Positions 37,247-46,529 of a stretch of DNA of 64,000 nucleotides are shown here, in pieces. Both the position numbers and the translations under genes were made by a program. Under the pieces are notes generated by a model, which saw nothing but the letters and a program-made list of their open reading frames with translations, ran no database searches and was not told the origin of the DNA. Position 1 is the stretch's first letter. Every line of letters starts with the position of its first letter. The stretch is from assembly GCF_002355215.1 (NCBI RefSeq), contig NZ_AP014612.1:1736001-1800000 (forward strand), read 5' to 3'. The stretch is from Streptococcus troglodytae. GTDB taxonomy: Bacteria > Bacillota > Bacilli > Lactobacillales > Streptococcaceae.

Positions 37247-37624
37247 TTATCGTTTTATCATATCTGAAATAACACTTGAGGCTATGTTCGATATGATATT
37301 TATAGTAAATGCACCTAATTTTTCAGCGCGAGTTTTAGTTTCTCTCCATACCTTAGGGCTTCTTATAGAATCTAGGAACTGGTGACCATCATAGGTGAGA
37401 CCGTTAATAAACACCATTTGTAGTTCATTATTTCCATATATAGGATCATATTTTAAAAATCCTGCTTCTTTAAGAAGATTGCAGTGATATGCAATTGTAT
37501 CAATATCATATTTCTTCGCTCTGTTGAATTTCTCAGGGGTTGAAAATGTAAAAGGATCTGGATATTGATGTAGTCCTTCAACATCCAACAAAATATCTCT
37601 AGCAACTTCTGGTTCAAATTTCAT
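37247..37624 (-). CDS. DUF2513 domain protein
   Basis: 125 residues. The second half contains GLTYDGHQFLDSIRSPKVW, the conserved signature of DUF2513, a family often carried on phages and mobile islands. The fold looks like a winged helix (helix-rich N-terminus, then a DIDTIAYHCNLLKEAGFL segment). Inserted between ksgA and rnmV, separated from the two tiny genes upstream by 148 nt. Lower GC than neighbours fits a transferred gene. Confidence 0.75.
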   Translation of the reverse strand: MKFEPEVARDILLDVEGLHQYPDPFTFSTPEKFNRAKKYDIDTIAYHCNLLKEAGFLKYDPIYGNNELQMVFINGLTYDGHQFLDSIRSPKVWRETKTRAEKLGAFTINIISNIASSVISDMIKR

Positions 37625-37772
37625 CGATTTTCCTTACTTTAATATATTGTTTATACTTTATATTACAATAACTGAAATTATGCCACTACTTCCTTTTGCC
37701 CTTACTATTTTGAATTATCAACTTATTTTTTATAATCGTTGCACAAGCTTCAGTCAATGGCTCTTCTATCGC

Positions 37773-38049
37773 TTATTTATAATTAAAACCAATCAACTGC
37801 ATTGTTTTTAAAGTATCTTTGTTCAATAATTTGACCAATTGTTTCATTGATTGTTCTTGTGCTTCATTTAAACCAGAAAAACTATATAACAATGAGATTA
37901 CTTGCTCAAGAGTATTGGATAGATATTCAATATCCTCATCATCTATATTAATTTTTCTCGTATTCTTCTTTACATGACTGTGCAATTCGAATAGCTTGTT
38001 CTCGTTCAGCTAATAATTCGTTAATCAAATCATCATAAGTGGCTCTCAT
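37773..38049 (-). pseudogene. small helical protein (about 91 aa), frame interrupted by 1 nt
   Basis: ATG 38049 overlaps the stop of the upstream 43-aa gene (ATGA). It reads MRATYDDLINELLAEREQ and continues to EYEKN before a stop. Removing one base from the 5-T run at 37952-37956 continues with INIDDEDIEYLSNTLEQVIS and on to 37773. The rebuilt protein is acidic and helical. Unknown family, part of the accessory cassette with the DUF2513 gene. Confidence 0.55.
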
Positions 38050-38177
38050 GTTGCTGAATCTTTTACATCCTTTATTGATTGAATTTTACTGGTTACCCTA
38101 GTTGCAGTTCCTTTGATTGCAAGTGTTGCTAAGTCCACTCCAGCTTTAGTTAATTCTTCAGTTACATTATATTCCAT
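38046..38177 (-). CDS. 43-aa peptide of the accessory cassette
   Basis: ATG 38177, preceded by GAGGAGAAGG, sits inside the end of rnmV (11-nt overlap). The peptide is Thr/Lys/Val-rich with a mildly amphipathic character (VDLATLAIKGTATRVTSKI). Its stop overlaps the next start, so the genes are tightly coupled. The two-small-gene layout could suggest a toxin-antitoxin-like pair, but no family supports that. Confidence 0.55.
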   Translation of the reverse strand: MEYNVTEELTKAGVDLATLAIKGTATRVTSKIQSIKDVKDSAT

Positions 38178-38760
38178 TATCCTTCTCCTCTTTCATTTTA
38201 TACCCTTCCATCACTTCTTCAACTTCCGCCTTAGTAATCCCAAAGAGTTCCAAGCGTTTGAGGAGCTGTTTGCCATTGCTGTAGCCAATACGCAGTTTTT
38301 CACCTAGGTATTCGCGACGTTTGCGGCTGTCCGCTCCCATGAGAAGACCAAAGCGCATAAGGTCGGACTTGCTAATATCAAAATGATTTTCATCATCATA
38401 GTTACCCAAAACACCAGACAAAGCCTTTTGCAAATCATCAAAGCTAGCATGTTCAACACCTAGCGAACGGCCTTTTGTCTTGGATTTGGGCATTGCTTCA
38501 CCGCGATTAAGAAAAGCATGTTTAGCGGTCGGAACCGCTGTCATAATCTTCTTGCGAATGCGTTCGCCATTATAGTCTGGATCAGTAAAAACGATAACTC
38601 CGCGCAGATTATTGAGTTTTTCGATGCGCTCTAAATCTTCATCATTGATAGCCGATCCTCTGGTTTCGTATGTATCTACATCATAAAAGCGACGTAGATT
38701 GACGGTGTCGTCTTTGCCTTCAACGACAAGAACTTCTTGTATTTTAATTTTTTCTGTCAT
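38167..38760 (-). CDS. rnmV: ribonuclease M5
   Basis: 197 residues from ATG 38760 (MTEKIKIQEVLVVEGKDD). The longer upstream frame is in hairpin-rich non-coding sequence. The Toprim domain is clear: VVEGKDD with the catalytic Glu and FTDPDYNGERIR with the Asp pair. It matures 5S rRNA together with ribosomal protein L18. It is downstream of tatD as in other Firmicutes. Confidence 0.92.
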   Translation of the reverse strand: MTEKIKIQEVLVVEGKDDTVNLRRFYDVDTYETRGSAINDEDLERIEKLNNLRGVIVFTDPDYNGERIRKKIMTAVPTAKHAFLNRGEAMPKSKTKGRSLGVEHASFDDLQKALSGVLGNYDDENHFDISKSDLMRFGLLMGADSRKRREYLGEKLRIGYSNGKQLLKRLELFGITKAEVEEVMEGYKMKEEKDNGI

Positions 38761-38991
38761 AAATTCTATTTTTTTGACAGCTTGCCTAAGGTAGCATGGA
38801 CGCAAGCAAACCTTCGGTTTCACTGCTAAACTTCAAGTCTAAGGTTTTGAAGTTTCCATCGTCCTCTAACAAACAGTTGTTAGAGGATTTTGCTACGGTG
38901 GCAACTGTCCTATCGAGCGACCTTCGGTCGCTGGTGCTCCACTAAACGATTTTCACCACAGTATCCTTGTTCTTTGAGGGCTCACCTCGCT
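38761..38991. other. hairpin-rich spacer between tatD and rnmV
   Basis: No gene is seen. Stem-loops include CCTCTAAC/GTTAGAGG (38863-38886) and GCGACC-ttcg-GGTCGC-like (38917-38931), plus AAACC-ttcg-GGTTT near 38810. Several have UUCG tetraloops, which favour stable RNA. Since tatD and rnmV are normally adjacent, this stretch may be an inserted repeat or an RNA processing region. Confidence 0.45.
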
Positions 38992-39768
38992 CTAGTCTTT
39001 CAATCCAAATACTCGCATGGCATTGTCGTAAGTGGCTTGGGCAACTTCTTCGGTTGTGAGACCGCGAAGCTCTGCGATTTTGTCTACAACATAGCGAGTG
39101 TAAGCAGTATGATTTTCACGACCGCGTTTGGGCACAGGAGCTAAATAAGGTGCATCTGTCTCCACTAGAATCTTATCTAAAGGTAAATGCTGTGCTGCAT
39201 CCTGCACATCTAAAGCTTTCTTGAAAGTGACCACGCCAGAAAATGAAATCATCATACCCAAATCCATGAAACGCTCAGCCATTTCCAAAGAGCCTGAATA
39301 AGAATGCATAATGCCAGCACGCGGACCAACTCCCAACTCTTTGATAACCTCATAAGTATCATCTAAAGCATCGCGGGTGTGAACAACAAAAGGCAGATCA
39401 TGGTCTTTGGATAACTGAATCTGACGCTTGAAAACCTCAATCTGCACTTCTTTAGGATCTTCCATCCAGTGGTAATCTAGGCCAATCTCGCCGAGGGCAA
39501 CCACTTTAGGATCATGCAGGTGGCTGACAATCATATCCTCCACTTCCTGCGTATAGGAACCAGCCTCTGTCGGGTGCCAACCGATAGTTGCATAGAGTTC
39601 TGGGTAGAGCTCAGCCAATTCAAGAGCACGCTTAATGGTTGTTTGGTCGAAACCAACAATATTCATCTTGGTTACGCCAAGATCATGCGCAAGGATAATT
39701 TCTTGCGCTTCTTTTCCTATAAAATTATCCACATTAAGATGGGTGTGTGTATCAAAAATTTGTATCAT
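38992..39768 (-). CDS. tatD: TatD-family metal-dependent hydrolase/DNase
   Basis: 258 residues. IFDTHTHLN gives the first metal-binding His pair, GEIGLDYHW the Glu, VVHTRDA and MHSYSG further His ligands, and ETDAPYLAP the last Asp. TIM-barrel deoxyribonuclease family, implicated in DNA repair and degradation. First of the tatD-rnmV-ksgA group. Confidence 0.92.
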   Translation of the reverse strand: MIQIFDTHTHLNVDNFIGKEAQEIILAHDLGVTKMNIVGFDQTTIKRALELAELYPELYATIGWHPTEAGSYTQEVEDMIVSHLHDPKVVALGEIGLDYHWMEDPKEVQIEVFKRQIQLSKDHDLPFVVHTRDALDDTYEVIKELGVGPRAGIMHSYSGSLEMAERFMDLGMMISFSGVVTFKKALDVQDAAQHLPLDKILVETDAPYLAPVPKRGRENHTAYTRYVVDKIAELRGLTTEEVAQATYDNAMRVFGLKD

Positions 39769-39920
39769 ACTATCATTATAACATACGCTAAATAAAATGG
39801 TTTACTGAGTGAGATAATGGAGCTGGTTTCAGTACAGACCCTTTTTGAAACTGAAAAATAATGGCTGTCTGTCCACTCTTATACATCAGCCTTACACCTT
39901 AAAGAGAGACATAGATATAT

Positions 39921-39950
39921 AAAAAGCCAACAGGCTCGAGTTCCTGCTGG
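39921..39950 (-). terminator. terminator downstream of rpmH
   Basis: Minus-strand CCAGCAGG...CCTGTTGG followed by CTTTTT, about 120 nt after the rpmH stop. Confidence 0.75.
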
Positions 39951-40067
39951 TTCTGCTTTATTTTGTCAAACTTTGAAAACTTATTCCAATGAAAATAGAT
40001 CATGAGATGCACCATAGATTTGGGTAGATAACTCTCCTATCATTAACACAGAAAAAAGTTCTTTCTA

Positions 40068-40202
40068 TTAGGCTGACAAGACTTTACGTCCCTTACGACG
40101 ACGCGCAGCTAAGACGCGACGACCATTTTTCGTTGACATACGGTGACGAAATCCATGTTTACGTTGACGACGGATTTTACTTGGTTGAAAAGTACGTTTC
40201 AC
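40068..40202 (-). CDS. rpmH: 50S ribosomal protein L34
   Basis: 44 residues beginning with GTG at 40202 after GAGGAGGTATTCAAA. The sequence [18 protein letters not shown] is standard for L34. Too short for length-limited ORF lists. It lies apart from rnpA because the streptococcal order is rnpA-yidC-jag with a DUF998-like gene between jag and rpmH here. Confidence 0.97.
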   Translation of the reverse strand: MKRTFQPSKIRRQRKHGFRHRMSTKNGRRVLAARRRKGRKVLSA

Positions 40203-40277
40203 TTTGAATACCTCCTCATAGATTTTCGTATTCGTTTAGCCGGCTATTATGTGATCAGTTACTAAACATACTAGATT

Positions 40278-40306
40278 ATTTTATAATAAAGAAAGGGCAG
40301 TGTCAA
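40278..40306 (-). promoter_or_regulatory. rpmH promoter
   Basis: Minus-strand TTGACA (40306-40301), 17 bp, TAAAAT (40283-40278), a strong consensus promoter as expected for a ribosomal protein gene. Confidence 0.75.
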
Positions 40307-40423
40307 GGTTTATTTTTCCTTGGTATGTGTCTCAGTTTTTGAAAAAGCCGAAAATACCATGCTCATTTGCCAGAACAGTTTTCCTATTGAATAATATCAA
40401 GCAAGTTTGTGAAATTGAACTAT

Positions 40424-41025
40424 TCAATATCTAATCATCATAACACAAAGCAAGAAGATATAAAGGTTACTTGAATAGAGGAAAAGACGTTCAAAAAAGC
40501 CAAAATATTTTTTAACAAAGGGTAAGAGTAAAGCAATGACCAAACCATACAGTCCTACTTCCACAACTAATTTGATATAAGATGCTATCAAAAATAAAGT
40601 AGTATTCAAAGGTTTAAGAACATCTGTAACATTAAAAATAAATATTGCCAAGGCTGTAAATTGTAAAATAGCAAAAAGTAAATGAATAATCCCTTTGACT
40701 GTTCGTTTGCTGCCTTCAGTATCTGTCGGGAACAGCGCTACTCCTACATAACCAATGATAGCCAAAATGAGCAATAAAATAGCTTCCTTTTTAAAAGAAA
40801 AGAATACTTCCAAAAGATCAGTGATAAAATCAAAAAAAGATTTCTAAGGGTATTAGCTAAACCTGCCAGTTGAAAGTAAGATTTATTCTGTCCGATACCA
40901 TAATCACTAACCGCATGAGTCATGGGATGATAGACGCCTTTATTTTTCAGGTGCAAGATTACCATGCAATAAAAGTACAGAACAAGGCATAAGATGGCTA
41001 AAATGCTAAAAATAGTGGGCAGCAT
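40424..41025 (-). pseudogene. DUF998-like membrane protein, frame broken by 1 nt
   Basis: ATG 41025 follows GAAGGAAG. The N-terminal part (MLPTIFSILAILCLVLYFYC, then HPMTHAVSDYGIG) and the C-terminal part (EAILLLILAIIGYVGVALFP and further helices) lie in different frames. They join if one base is added to the 5-T run at 40788-40792. The rebuilt protein is about 200 aa with six helices and resembles the DUF998 family. Function unknown. Confidence 0.65.
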
Positions 41026-41195
41026 AAGAACTTCCTTCAATCATTGACTTTGACAAGTAGGTCTTAACTTATTATTCATTTGTTAGTAAAAAAATCAGAA
41101 ATTAGGTATAGCAGGTAACTACAATCAAAAAAGATTTTTTATAAAGAAAGACTGCGAGGGCAGCCTATCTCAAATTCTTTCTTTATATTTAAGCG

Positions 41196-42155
41196 TTAAT
41201 TGCTTTTTGACGCAATAACAACATAACGATTGGGATCATTCCCTTCAGAATAACTCTCAACTCCTTCAATGCCAGTGATTGTTTTATGAACAACCTTCCG
41301 CTCGCTATTACTCATAGGATCCATCTGATAAGCCTTGCCGGAATCTAAGACGCGTTTAGCAATTTTATGTGCAAAATCAATGAGTGTTTTTGTCCGATGT
41401 TCCATGTAATCATGAACATTTAAAGAGACGGAAAAATGTTTTGAATAATGATCATGCAAGAAGTTTTGCGCTAACAATTGCAACGATTTTAAAACCTTGC
41501 CATGATAGCCGATAACACGTCCTGCCTCCGGCGTTTCAATTTGAAGATTGATTTGGCGATGATTATGAGTCGTCTCAATGCTTGTTTCTAGATCCATCTC
41601 ATAAATAATTTTTTGGACATATTGAGAAACCTCTTTACTAGCCACAGCGATATCTACACCATTATCAACTTCATCAAAGGCATCAGCAACAAAGTCCTCA
41701 AAAGTTTGCTTTTCTTTTTGATTAAAAGTTTCACTAGAAACAGTGGCTGCCGATGGTCTAGTTGTTAAAGCATTGTGCTCTAACATTTCTTGTGCAGAAA
41801 TCTTATGCTCTAAGGCTTGTTCTTTGGTCTCTTTATCTAATTCTTCTTTTTCTAATTCTTTAATAGTTTTTGACAGCTGATTTAAAGCCACTGTATCTTC
41901 AACGCTGCTTGAAACAGGAGCATTTTGCTTATTGATGCTGTCCGGTACACCACGTACTGCCTTTTGATCAGCCTTATGGGCTGTCTTTTCATTGATTCCT
42001 TCAATTTCGACTCGAGCTAATTTTCTGCCAAAACCCAGAAAGCCCTTTTTCTCCCGCGAAATTACTCTAATATGAGCCTTCATACGAGAAATACCCATTT
42101 GTTTCAAACCACTTTCAATAGCTTCTTCAACAGTTTTTCCTGTGAATAATACCAT
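41196..42155 (-). CDS. jag: RNA-binding protein Jag/KhpB
   Basis: 319 residues. A Jag_N domain (about 1-50, FTGKTVEEAIESGL) is followed by a long acidic linker, a KH domain with GRVIGYHGKVLKSL, and an R3H domain near the end (MDPMSNSERKVVHKTI). With KhpA it binds RNAs affecting cell elongation and division in streptococci. Twelve nt after yidC. Confidence 0.93.
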   Translation of the reverse strand: MVLFTGKTVEEAIESGLKQMGISRMKAHIRVISREKKGFLGFGRKLARVEIEGINEKTAHKADQKAVRGVPDSINKQNAPVSSSVEDTVALNQLSKTIKELEKEELDKETKEQALEHKISAQEMLEHNALTTRPSAATVSSETFNQKEKQTFEDFVADAFDEVDNGVDIAVASKEVSQYVQKIIYEMDLETSIETTHNHRQINLQIETPEAGRVIGYHGKVLKSLQLLAQNFLHDHYSKHFSVSLNVHDYMEHRTKTLIDFAHKIAKRVLDSGKAYQMDPMSNSERKVVHKTITGIEGVESYSEGNDPNRYVVIASKSN

Positions 42156-42167
42156 GATTTGTTCTCC

Positions 42168-42983
42168 TTATTTTCTCTTTTTACGTGCTTTCTTTTTAGC
42201 ACGTCTTTTCTTAGCTTCCAATTCACGTGCTTCATCTTCAAGACGCTGGCGTTCTGCAATAATTTTAAAAGGATTATTTAACAACAGAATCTGGAAGACC
42301 TGATAAGCATTTGAGACTACCCAGTAAAGGGCGACCCCGCTGGCTAAATTAAAGCCAATAAGCAAGATAAAGATTGGTAAGATAAAGTTCATCGTTACCA
42401 TCATGCCATTTCGTTCCTTGGCAGCCTTATTAGTCAACCAAGAAGATAAGAAAGTAAAAATAGCTGCTAAGGCAGGTAAGATAAAGTAAGGATCTTTGTC
42501 GCCAATATCCATCCAAAGAAAAGACCCTGTTTTTAAAAATTCAACTCGAGTAAGAGCTTGATAGAGGGCCCAAAGAACGGGCATCTGAATAAGAAGAGGT
42601 AAAAAGCTGGCATAGGGATTAACACCATATTTTTTGTAAAGCCCCTGACTTTCCTCAGCCATACGCATACGACTTTCCCTGTCTTTACCCGGATATTTAG
42701 CCTGTAAAGCTTTCAGCTCAGGCTGAAGCTCCTGCATTTTTTGTCCAGATTTCAATTGCAAGTTAAACAGCGGTAAAAGAATGGTTCTGATAAAAAGGGT
42801 AAAAAGAATAATTCCGATACCAATCCTGCCATTGATGGATAAAAAGCGGATGGTTTCTGCAAAGAAATAAACAAACTTCTCCCAAGCATCGCTTGAATGA
42901 CTGGTAACTTGACTACGGCCACAAGCCGATAAAAACAAAAGTGCTGCAACAGCTAATCCAATAATTCTATATTTCTTTTTCAC
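42168..42983 (-). CDS. yidC: membrane protein insertase YidC (lipoprotein type)
   Basis: 271 residues. The lipoprotein signal ends LLFLSACG, giving an N-terminal lipidated Cys. Five membrane segments follow, with the hydrophilic-groove Arg in the [11 protein letters not shown] helix. A very basic C-terminal tail ([14 protein letters not shown]) can contact ribosomes. It inserts proteins into the membrane. Overlaps the rnpA end by 17 nt. Streptococci usually have two YidC proteins, and the rnpA-linked copy is YidC1. Confidence 0.93.
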   Translation of the reverse strand: MKKKYRIIGLAVAALLFLSACGRSQVTSHSSDAWEKFVYFFAETIRFLSINGRIGIGIILFTLFIRTILLPLFNLQLKSGQKMQELQPELKALQAKYPGKDRESRMRMAEESQGLYKKYGVNPYASFLPLLIQMPVLWALYQALTRVEFLKTGSFLWMDIGDKDPYFILPALAAIFTFLSSWLTNKAAKERNGMMVTMNFILPIFILLIGFNLASGVALYWVVSNAYQVFQILLLNNPFKIIAERQRLEDEARELEAKKRRAKKKARKKRK

Positions 42984-43326
42984 GAATAGATCCTTCCTGA
43001 TACAGTTTAGCCAGTTTTAAAACATGAACCAGATTTTTTTTCATCGTGCTATAATCAAGTTCCTCAACACCTTTTCTAGCAATAACAACAAAATCTTGAG
43101 TGCCTAAATAAGGATCAAGTTCCATAAGGACATGGCGCAATTTTCGTTTAATCGTATTTCTAACGACAGCATTTCCTAATCTTTTCCCAACTGAAAGTCC
43201 AACACGATAGTGACTTTGATCTTTTTTTAAACTATAGACAACAAATTTCCGATTGGCAACACTTCGTCCTTTAGTAAAAATTGCCTGAAAATCTTTATCA
43301 CTTTTAACGCGATAGGCTTTTTTCAA
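42967..43326 (-). CDS. rnpA: ribonuclease P protein component
   Basis: 119 residues, basic, with the RNR motif region [19 protein letters not shown] that binds P RNA. Processes tRNA 5' ends. First gene of rnpA-yidC-jag. Confidence 0.95.
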   Translation of the reverse strand: MKKAYRVKSDKDFQAIFTKGRSVANRKFVVYSLKKDQSHYRVGLSVGKRLGNAVVRNTIKRKLRHVLMELDPYLGTQDFVVIARKGVEELDYSTMKKNLVHVLKLAKLYQEGSIREKEI

Positions 43327-43355
43327 AACATGACTCCAATATCTAAATTATCACT

Positions 43356-43383
43356 ATTATATCATAAAATGAGAAAAAGCCAA
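43356..43383 (-). promoter_or_regulatory. promoter of rnpA-yidC-jag
   Basis: Minus-strand TTGGCT (43383-43378), 16 bp, TATAAT (43361-43356), 30 nt before rnpA. Confidence 0.6.
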
Positions 43384-43420
43384 AAATCTCATTATTTTTG
43401 ACTTCTCAATTTTGCTAAAA

Positions 43421-44803
43421 TTAAAGTGCTTTTTTAGCCTCTGCAATCTGCCATTTAACCTGTTCAAAACCAGTTCCGCCAAGAGAACGACGCCGCTCAA
43501 CGGCCGTATGTGATTTGAGCGTTTCATAAATATCTTGGCCAATCAAGTTTGAGATTTCTTGGTAACGTGTCAATGGCACATCTTGAAGATAGATACCTTT
43601 CTTGGTGCACTCCAGAACCAGCTGACCGACAATTTCATGAGCCTGACGGAAGGGCAGTCCCTTACTAGCTAAATAATCAGCTAATTCTGTTGCATTAGAA
43701 AAATCTTTTTCGGTTGATTCAGCCATATGTGTAGCATTGACTGTCATACTGGAAAGCATGCCAGTCAAGATGTCAAGAGCAACTGTAATCGTTTCAGCAG
43801 TATCAAACATACCTTCTTTATCCTCTTGCAAGTCTTTATTGTAAGCTAGCGGCAAGGATTTCATCACAGTCAATAATCCAAAAAGATTAGCATAGACACG
43901 TCCTGACTTTCCCCGAATGAGCTCTGCCATATCAGGATTTTTCTTTTGCGGCATAATGGATGAACCAGTTGAAAACGTATCTGAAAGCGTTACAAATTGA
44001 TACTCATGAGAGCACCAACTAATGATTTCTTCACACATACGGCTCATATGCATCATAAGAATAGAAGCATTTGCCAAAAATTCCAAGATAAAATCACGAT
44101 CAGATACTGCATCTAGTGAATTGCTGTAAGGTTCGGCAAATCCCATAAGCTGTGCTGTCATCTCACGGTCAATTGGAAAGGTTGTACCTGCCAAAGCAGC
44201 TGCTCCCAGCGGAGACAAGTCCGTATGCTTAAGATTAAAAACAAAACGTTCACTGTCTCGGGTAAACATGTTGTAATAAGCCATAAGATGATGACCAAAA
44301 GAAATAGGCTGAGCATGCTGTAAATGGGTGTAGCCCGGCATAATAGTATGAACATGCTTATCTGCCAAATCAACTAAGATAGCACGCAAATTAGCTAACT
44401 TTTCAATCACCTCATCCAACTTAGCCTTCAAGTAAAGATGCATATCTGTCGCTACCTGATCATTTCTCGAACGAGCCGTATGAAGCTTGCCTGCTACAGG
44501 ACCAATTTTAGCAGTCAGAAGACTTTCCATATTCATATGAATATCTTCATTAGAAACATCAAATTTCAATTGTCCAGCTTTATATTCTGCTAATAAGTCT
44601 TCTAAACCTGCTTTGATTGTTGCGGCATCTTCTGGGGAAATAATTCCTTTTTTTCCTAACATGCTAGCATGAGCAATAGAACCTTTGAGATCAAATTCTG
44701 CCAATTTTTGATCAAAGGAAATGGAAGCTCCAAATTCCTCAACCCATTGTGCTAAACCAGCTTCAAATCTGCCGCCCCATAATTTGTGATTTTTTGTTGT
44801 CAT
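43421..44803 (-). CDS. argH: argininosuccinate lyase
   Basis: 460 residues. The fumarase-superfamily signature [12 protein letters not shown] is present, with TARSRNDQ and HLQHAQP substrate motifs. Last step of arginine synthesis, cleaving argininosuccinate to arginine and fumarate. It lies downstream of argG, separated by a 342-nt structured gap. Confidence 0.96.
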   Translation of the reverse strand: MTTKNHKLWGGRFEAGLAQWVEEFGASISFDQKLAEFDLKGSIAHASMLGKKGIISPEDAATIKAGLEDLLAEYKAGQLKFDVSNEDIHMNMESLLTAKIGPVAGKLHTARSRNDQVATDMHLYLKAKLDEVIEKLANLRAILVDLADKHVHTIMPGYTHLQHAQPISFGHHLMAYYNMFTRDSERFVFNLKHTDLSPLGAAALAGTTFPIDREMTAQLMGFAEPYSNSLDAVSDRDFILEFLANASILMMHMSRMCEEIISWCSHEYQFVTLSDTFSTGSSIMPQKKNPDMAELIRGKSGRVYANLFGLLTVMKSLPLAYNKDLQEDKEGMFDTAETITVALDILTGMLSSMTVNATHMAESTEKDFSNATELADYLASKGLPFRQAHEIVGQLVLECTKKGIYLQDVPLTRYQEISNLIGQDIYETLKSHTAVERRRSLGGTGFEQVKWQIAEAKKAL

Positions 44804-45145
44804 AACGTTCTCTTTTCTAATGCTAAAAGTTTAAATCCAATTTCCTTAATATAACAATAAGTCTGGGACCCTCGTCTCAGACTTATTTAAGCTCCTCACA
44901 AAAAGAGCAAGTCTCTCAGAAATTTTTTCTGAGCCTGAAGCATCCTCACAGGAATGCCGTGTCAGGTTTTTTTATTAGAAAAGAGTATCAGATCCAGCTC
45001 TCTGACTGTGATTATCTGATAAGCTTTTCTTTTAAATTTTTAATGTAGAATCCCCATGGGTTCTGACATTGCAAAAGTCAATTACTTGCTATCTCTATTA
45101 ACAACCTTGAATCTTTTCCAGCAAACAGTTCTCTCTTATCTAACC
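44804..45145. other. structured intergenic region between argG and argH
   Basis: No ORF is supported. At least four stem-loops are visible: AAGTCTGGGAC/GTCTCAGACTT (44871-44895), CTCAGAAA/TTTCTGAG (44915-44935), a CCTGA...TCAGG stem enclosing GCATCC/GGAATGC and followed on the plus strand by TTTTTTT (44934-44975), and TATCAGAT/ATCTGATA (44987-45021). The third reads as a plus-strand terminator although both flanking genes are on the minus strand, so a plus-strand small RNA is possible. The others could attenuate or process the argGH transcript. Confidence 0.4.
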
Positions 45146-46336
45146 TTATTTGTTGTTTACCTGCGAGTTAACTTGCGTTGGTAATCCCCAAAGTTTAATG
45201 AAACCAATGGCTGCATCTTGATCAAAACTGTCAGCTGATGTATAGGTTGCTAAATTTTCATCATAAAGTGAATGAGGTGACTTTCTAGCAACAACCCTTG
45301 CAGAGCCTTTGTACAATTTCACTTTAGCTGTTCCATTAACTGCTTTTTGTGTTTCCGTAATATAAGCAAGAATAGCTTGCGTTGCTGGATTGAACCAAAG
45401 AGCATTGTAGATAAGATTTGACAATTCATTTTCAAGAATCGGCTTGAAGTGTGACACCTCACGCACTAAGGTTAGATCCTCAATTTCCTTATGAGCTGCT
45501 AAAAGAGTAACTGCTCCGGGACATTCGTAAATTTCACGTGATTTAATACCAACCAAACGATTTTCAACATGATCAATTCGACCAACACCATGCTTACCAG
45601 CAAGAACATTAAGCTTTTGAATAAGATCAGCCAACTTCATTTCCTGTCCATCAAGAGCAACAGGTTTGCCTTCTTTAAATGTAATATCAACATATTCTGC
45701 TTTATCTGGAGCTTTTTCAACCGAATTGGTGATACCAAAAGCCTCTTCTGGAGCTTGGTTCCAAGGATTTTCAAGGACACCGCATTCATTGGCACGTCCC
45801 CAAAGATTTTGATCAACAGAATAAGGATTATCCAGATCAGCCGGAACCGGTACGCCATTTTCTTTGGCATAATTAATCTCTTCTTCCCGTGACCATTTCC
45901 ATTCCCGAACAGGTGCAATGACTTTTAATTTTGGATCAAGCGCTGCAATAGCTACTTCAAACCGAACTTGATCATTTCCCTTACCGGTGCAGCCATGAGC
46001 AATGGTGGTTGCTCCTGTCTTATGAGCAAGTTCAACCAATTTCTTAGAAATCACTGGACGGCTAAGGGCTGATACTAATGGATATTTTTGCTCATAATAA
46101 GCATGAGCTTGCAGAGCAGGAAGGACATATTCTTCAGCAAATTCATCTTTAATATCCAAGACATAAGATTCAATTGCCCCAACTTTCAGCGCTTTATCAT
46201 GAATAAACTCAAGATCTTTGCCTTCACCAACATCCATGCAAACAGCAACAACATCATAATCTTTTTTTAACCACGTAATGGCAACTGACGTATCAAGTCC
46301 GCCTGAATAAGCTAAAATAATTTTCTCTTTTGACAT
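45146..46336 (-). CDS. argG: argininosuccinate synthase
   Basis: 396 residues. The N-terminal P-loop AYSGGLDTS binds ATP, and [13 protein letters not shown] is conserved. It condenses citrulline and aspartate. It is driven by a promoter with an ArgR box and forms a transcription unit with argH downstream. Confidence 0.96.
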   Translation of the reverse strand: MSKEKIILAYSGGLDTSVAITWLKKDYDVVAVCMDVGEGKDLEFIHDKALKVGAIESYVLDIKDEFAEEYVLPALQAHAYYEQKYPLVSALSRPVISKKLVELAHKTGATTIAHGCTGKGNDQVRFEVAIAALDPKLKVIAPVREWKWSREEEINYAKENGVPVPADLDNPYSVDQNLWGRANECGVLENPWNQAPEEAFGITNSVEKAPDKAEYVDITFKEGKPVALDGQEMKLADLIQKLNVLAGKHGVGRIDHVENRLVGIKSREIYECPGAVTLLAAHKEIEDLTLVREVSHFKPILENELSNLIYNALWFNPATQAILAYITETQKAVNGTAKVKLYKGSARVVARKSPHSLYDENLATYTSADSFDQDAAIGFIKLWGLPTQVNSQVNNK

Positions 46337-46384
46337 ATTAAATAACTCTTTTCTATTTTTAATAATTATTCAAAGGATAAGGTT

Positions 46385-46413
46385 ATTATATTGCATAATT
46401 ATTCAAAAGTCAA
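46385..46413 (-). promoter_or_regulatory. argG promoter with ArgR box in the spacer
   Basis: Minus-strand TTGACT (46413-46408), 17 bp, TATAAT (46390-46385). The spacer contains TGAATAATTATGCA (46405-46392), a good Gram-positive ARG box (TGAATWWWWATKCA-like). A second AATTATTCAAA lies downstream near 46361-46372. The position predicts repression by ArgR family proteins with arginine. Confidence 0.75.
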
Positions 46414-46529
46414 GTATATTTTTGAATTTATTTGTTTTTATGTATTTTTTAATAAGAGTTCCTTAAATCAAAAAAGCTATTCTTACTTGTTAGTAAAAAT
46501 AGCAGTTTTTATTATTGCTTAAAAATGAA

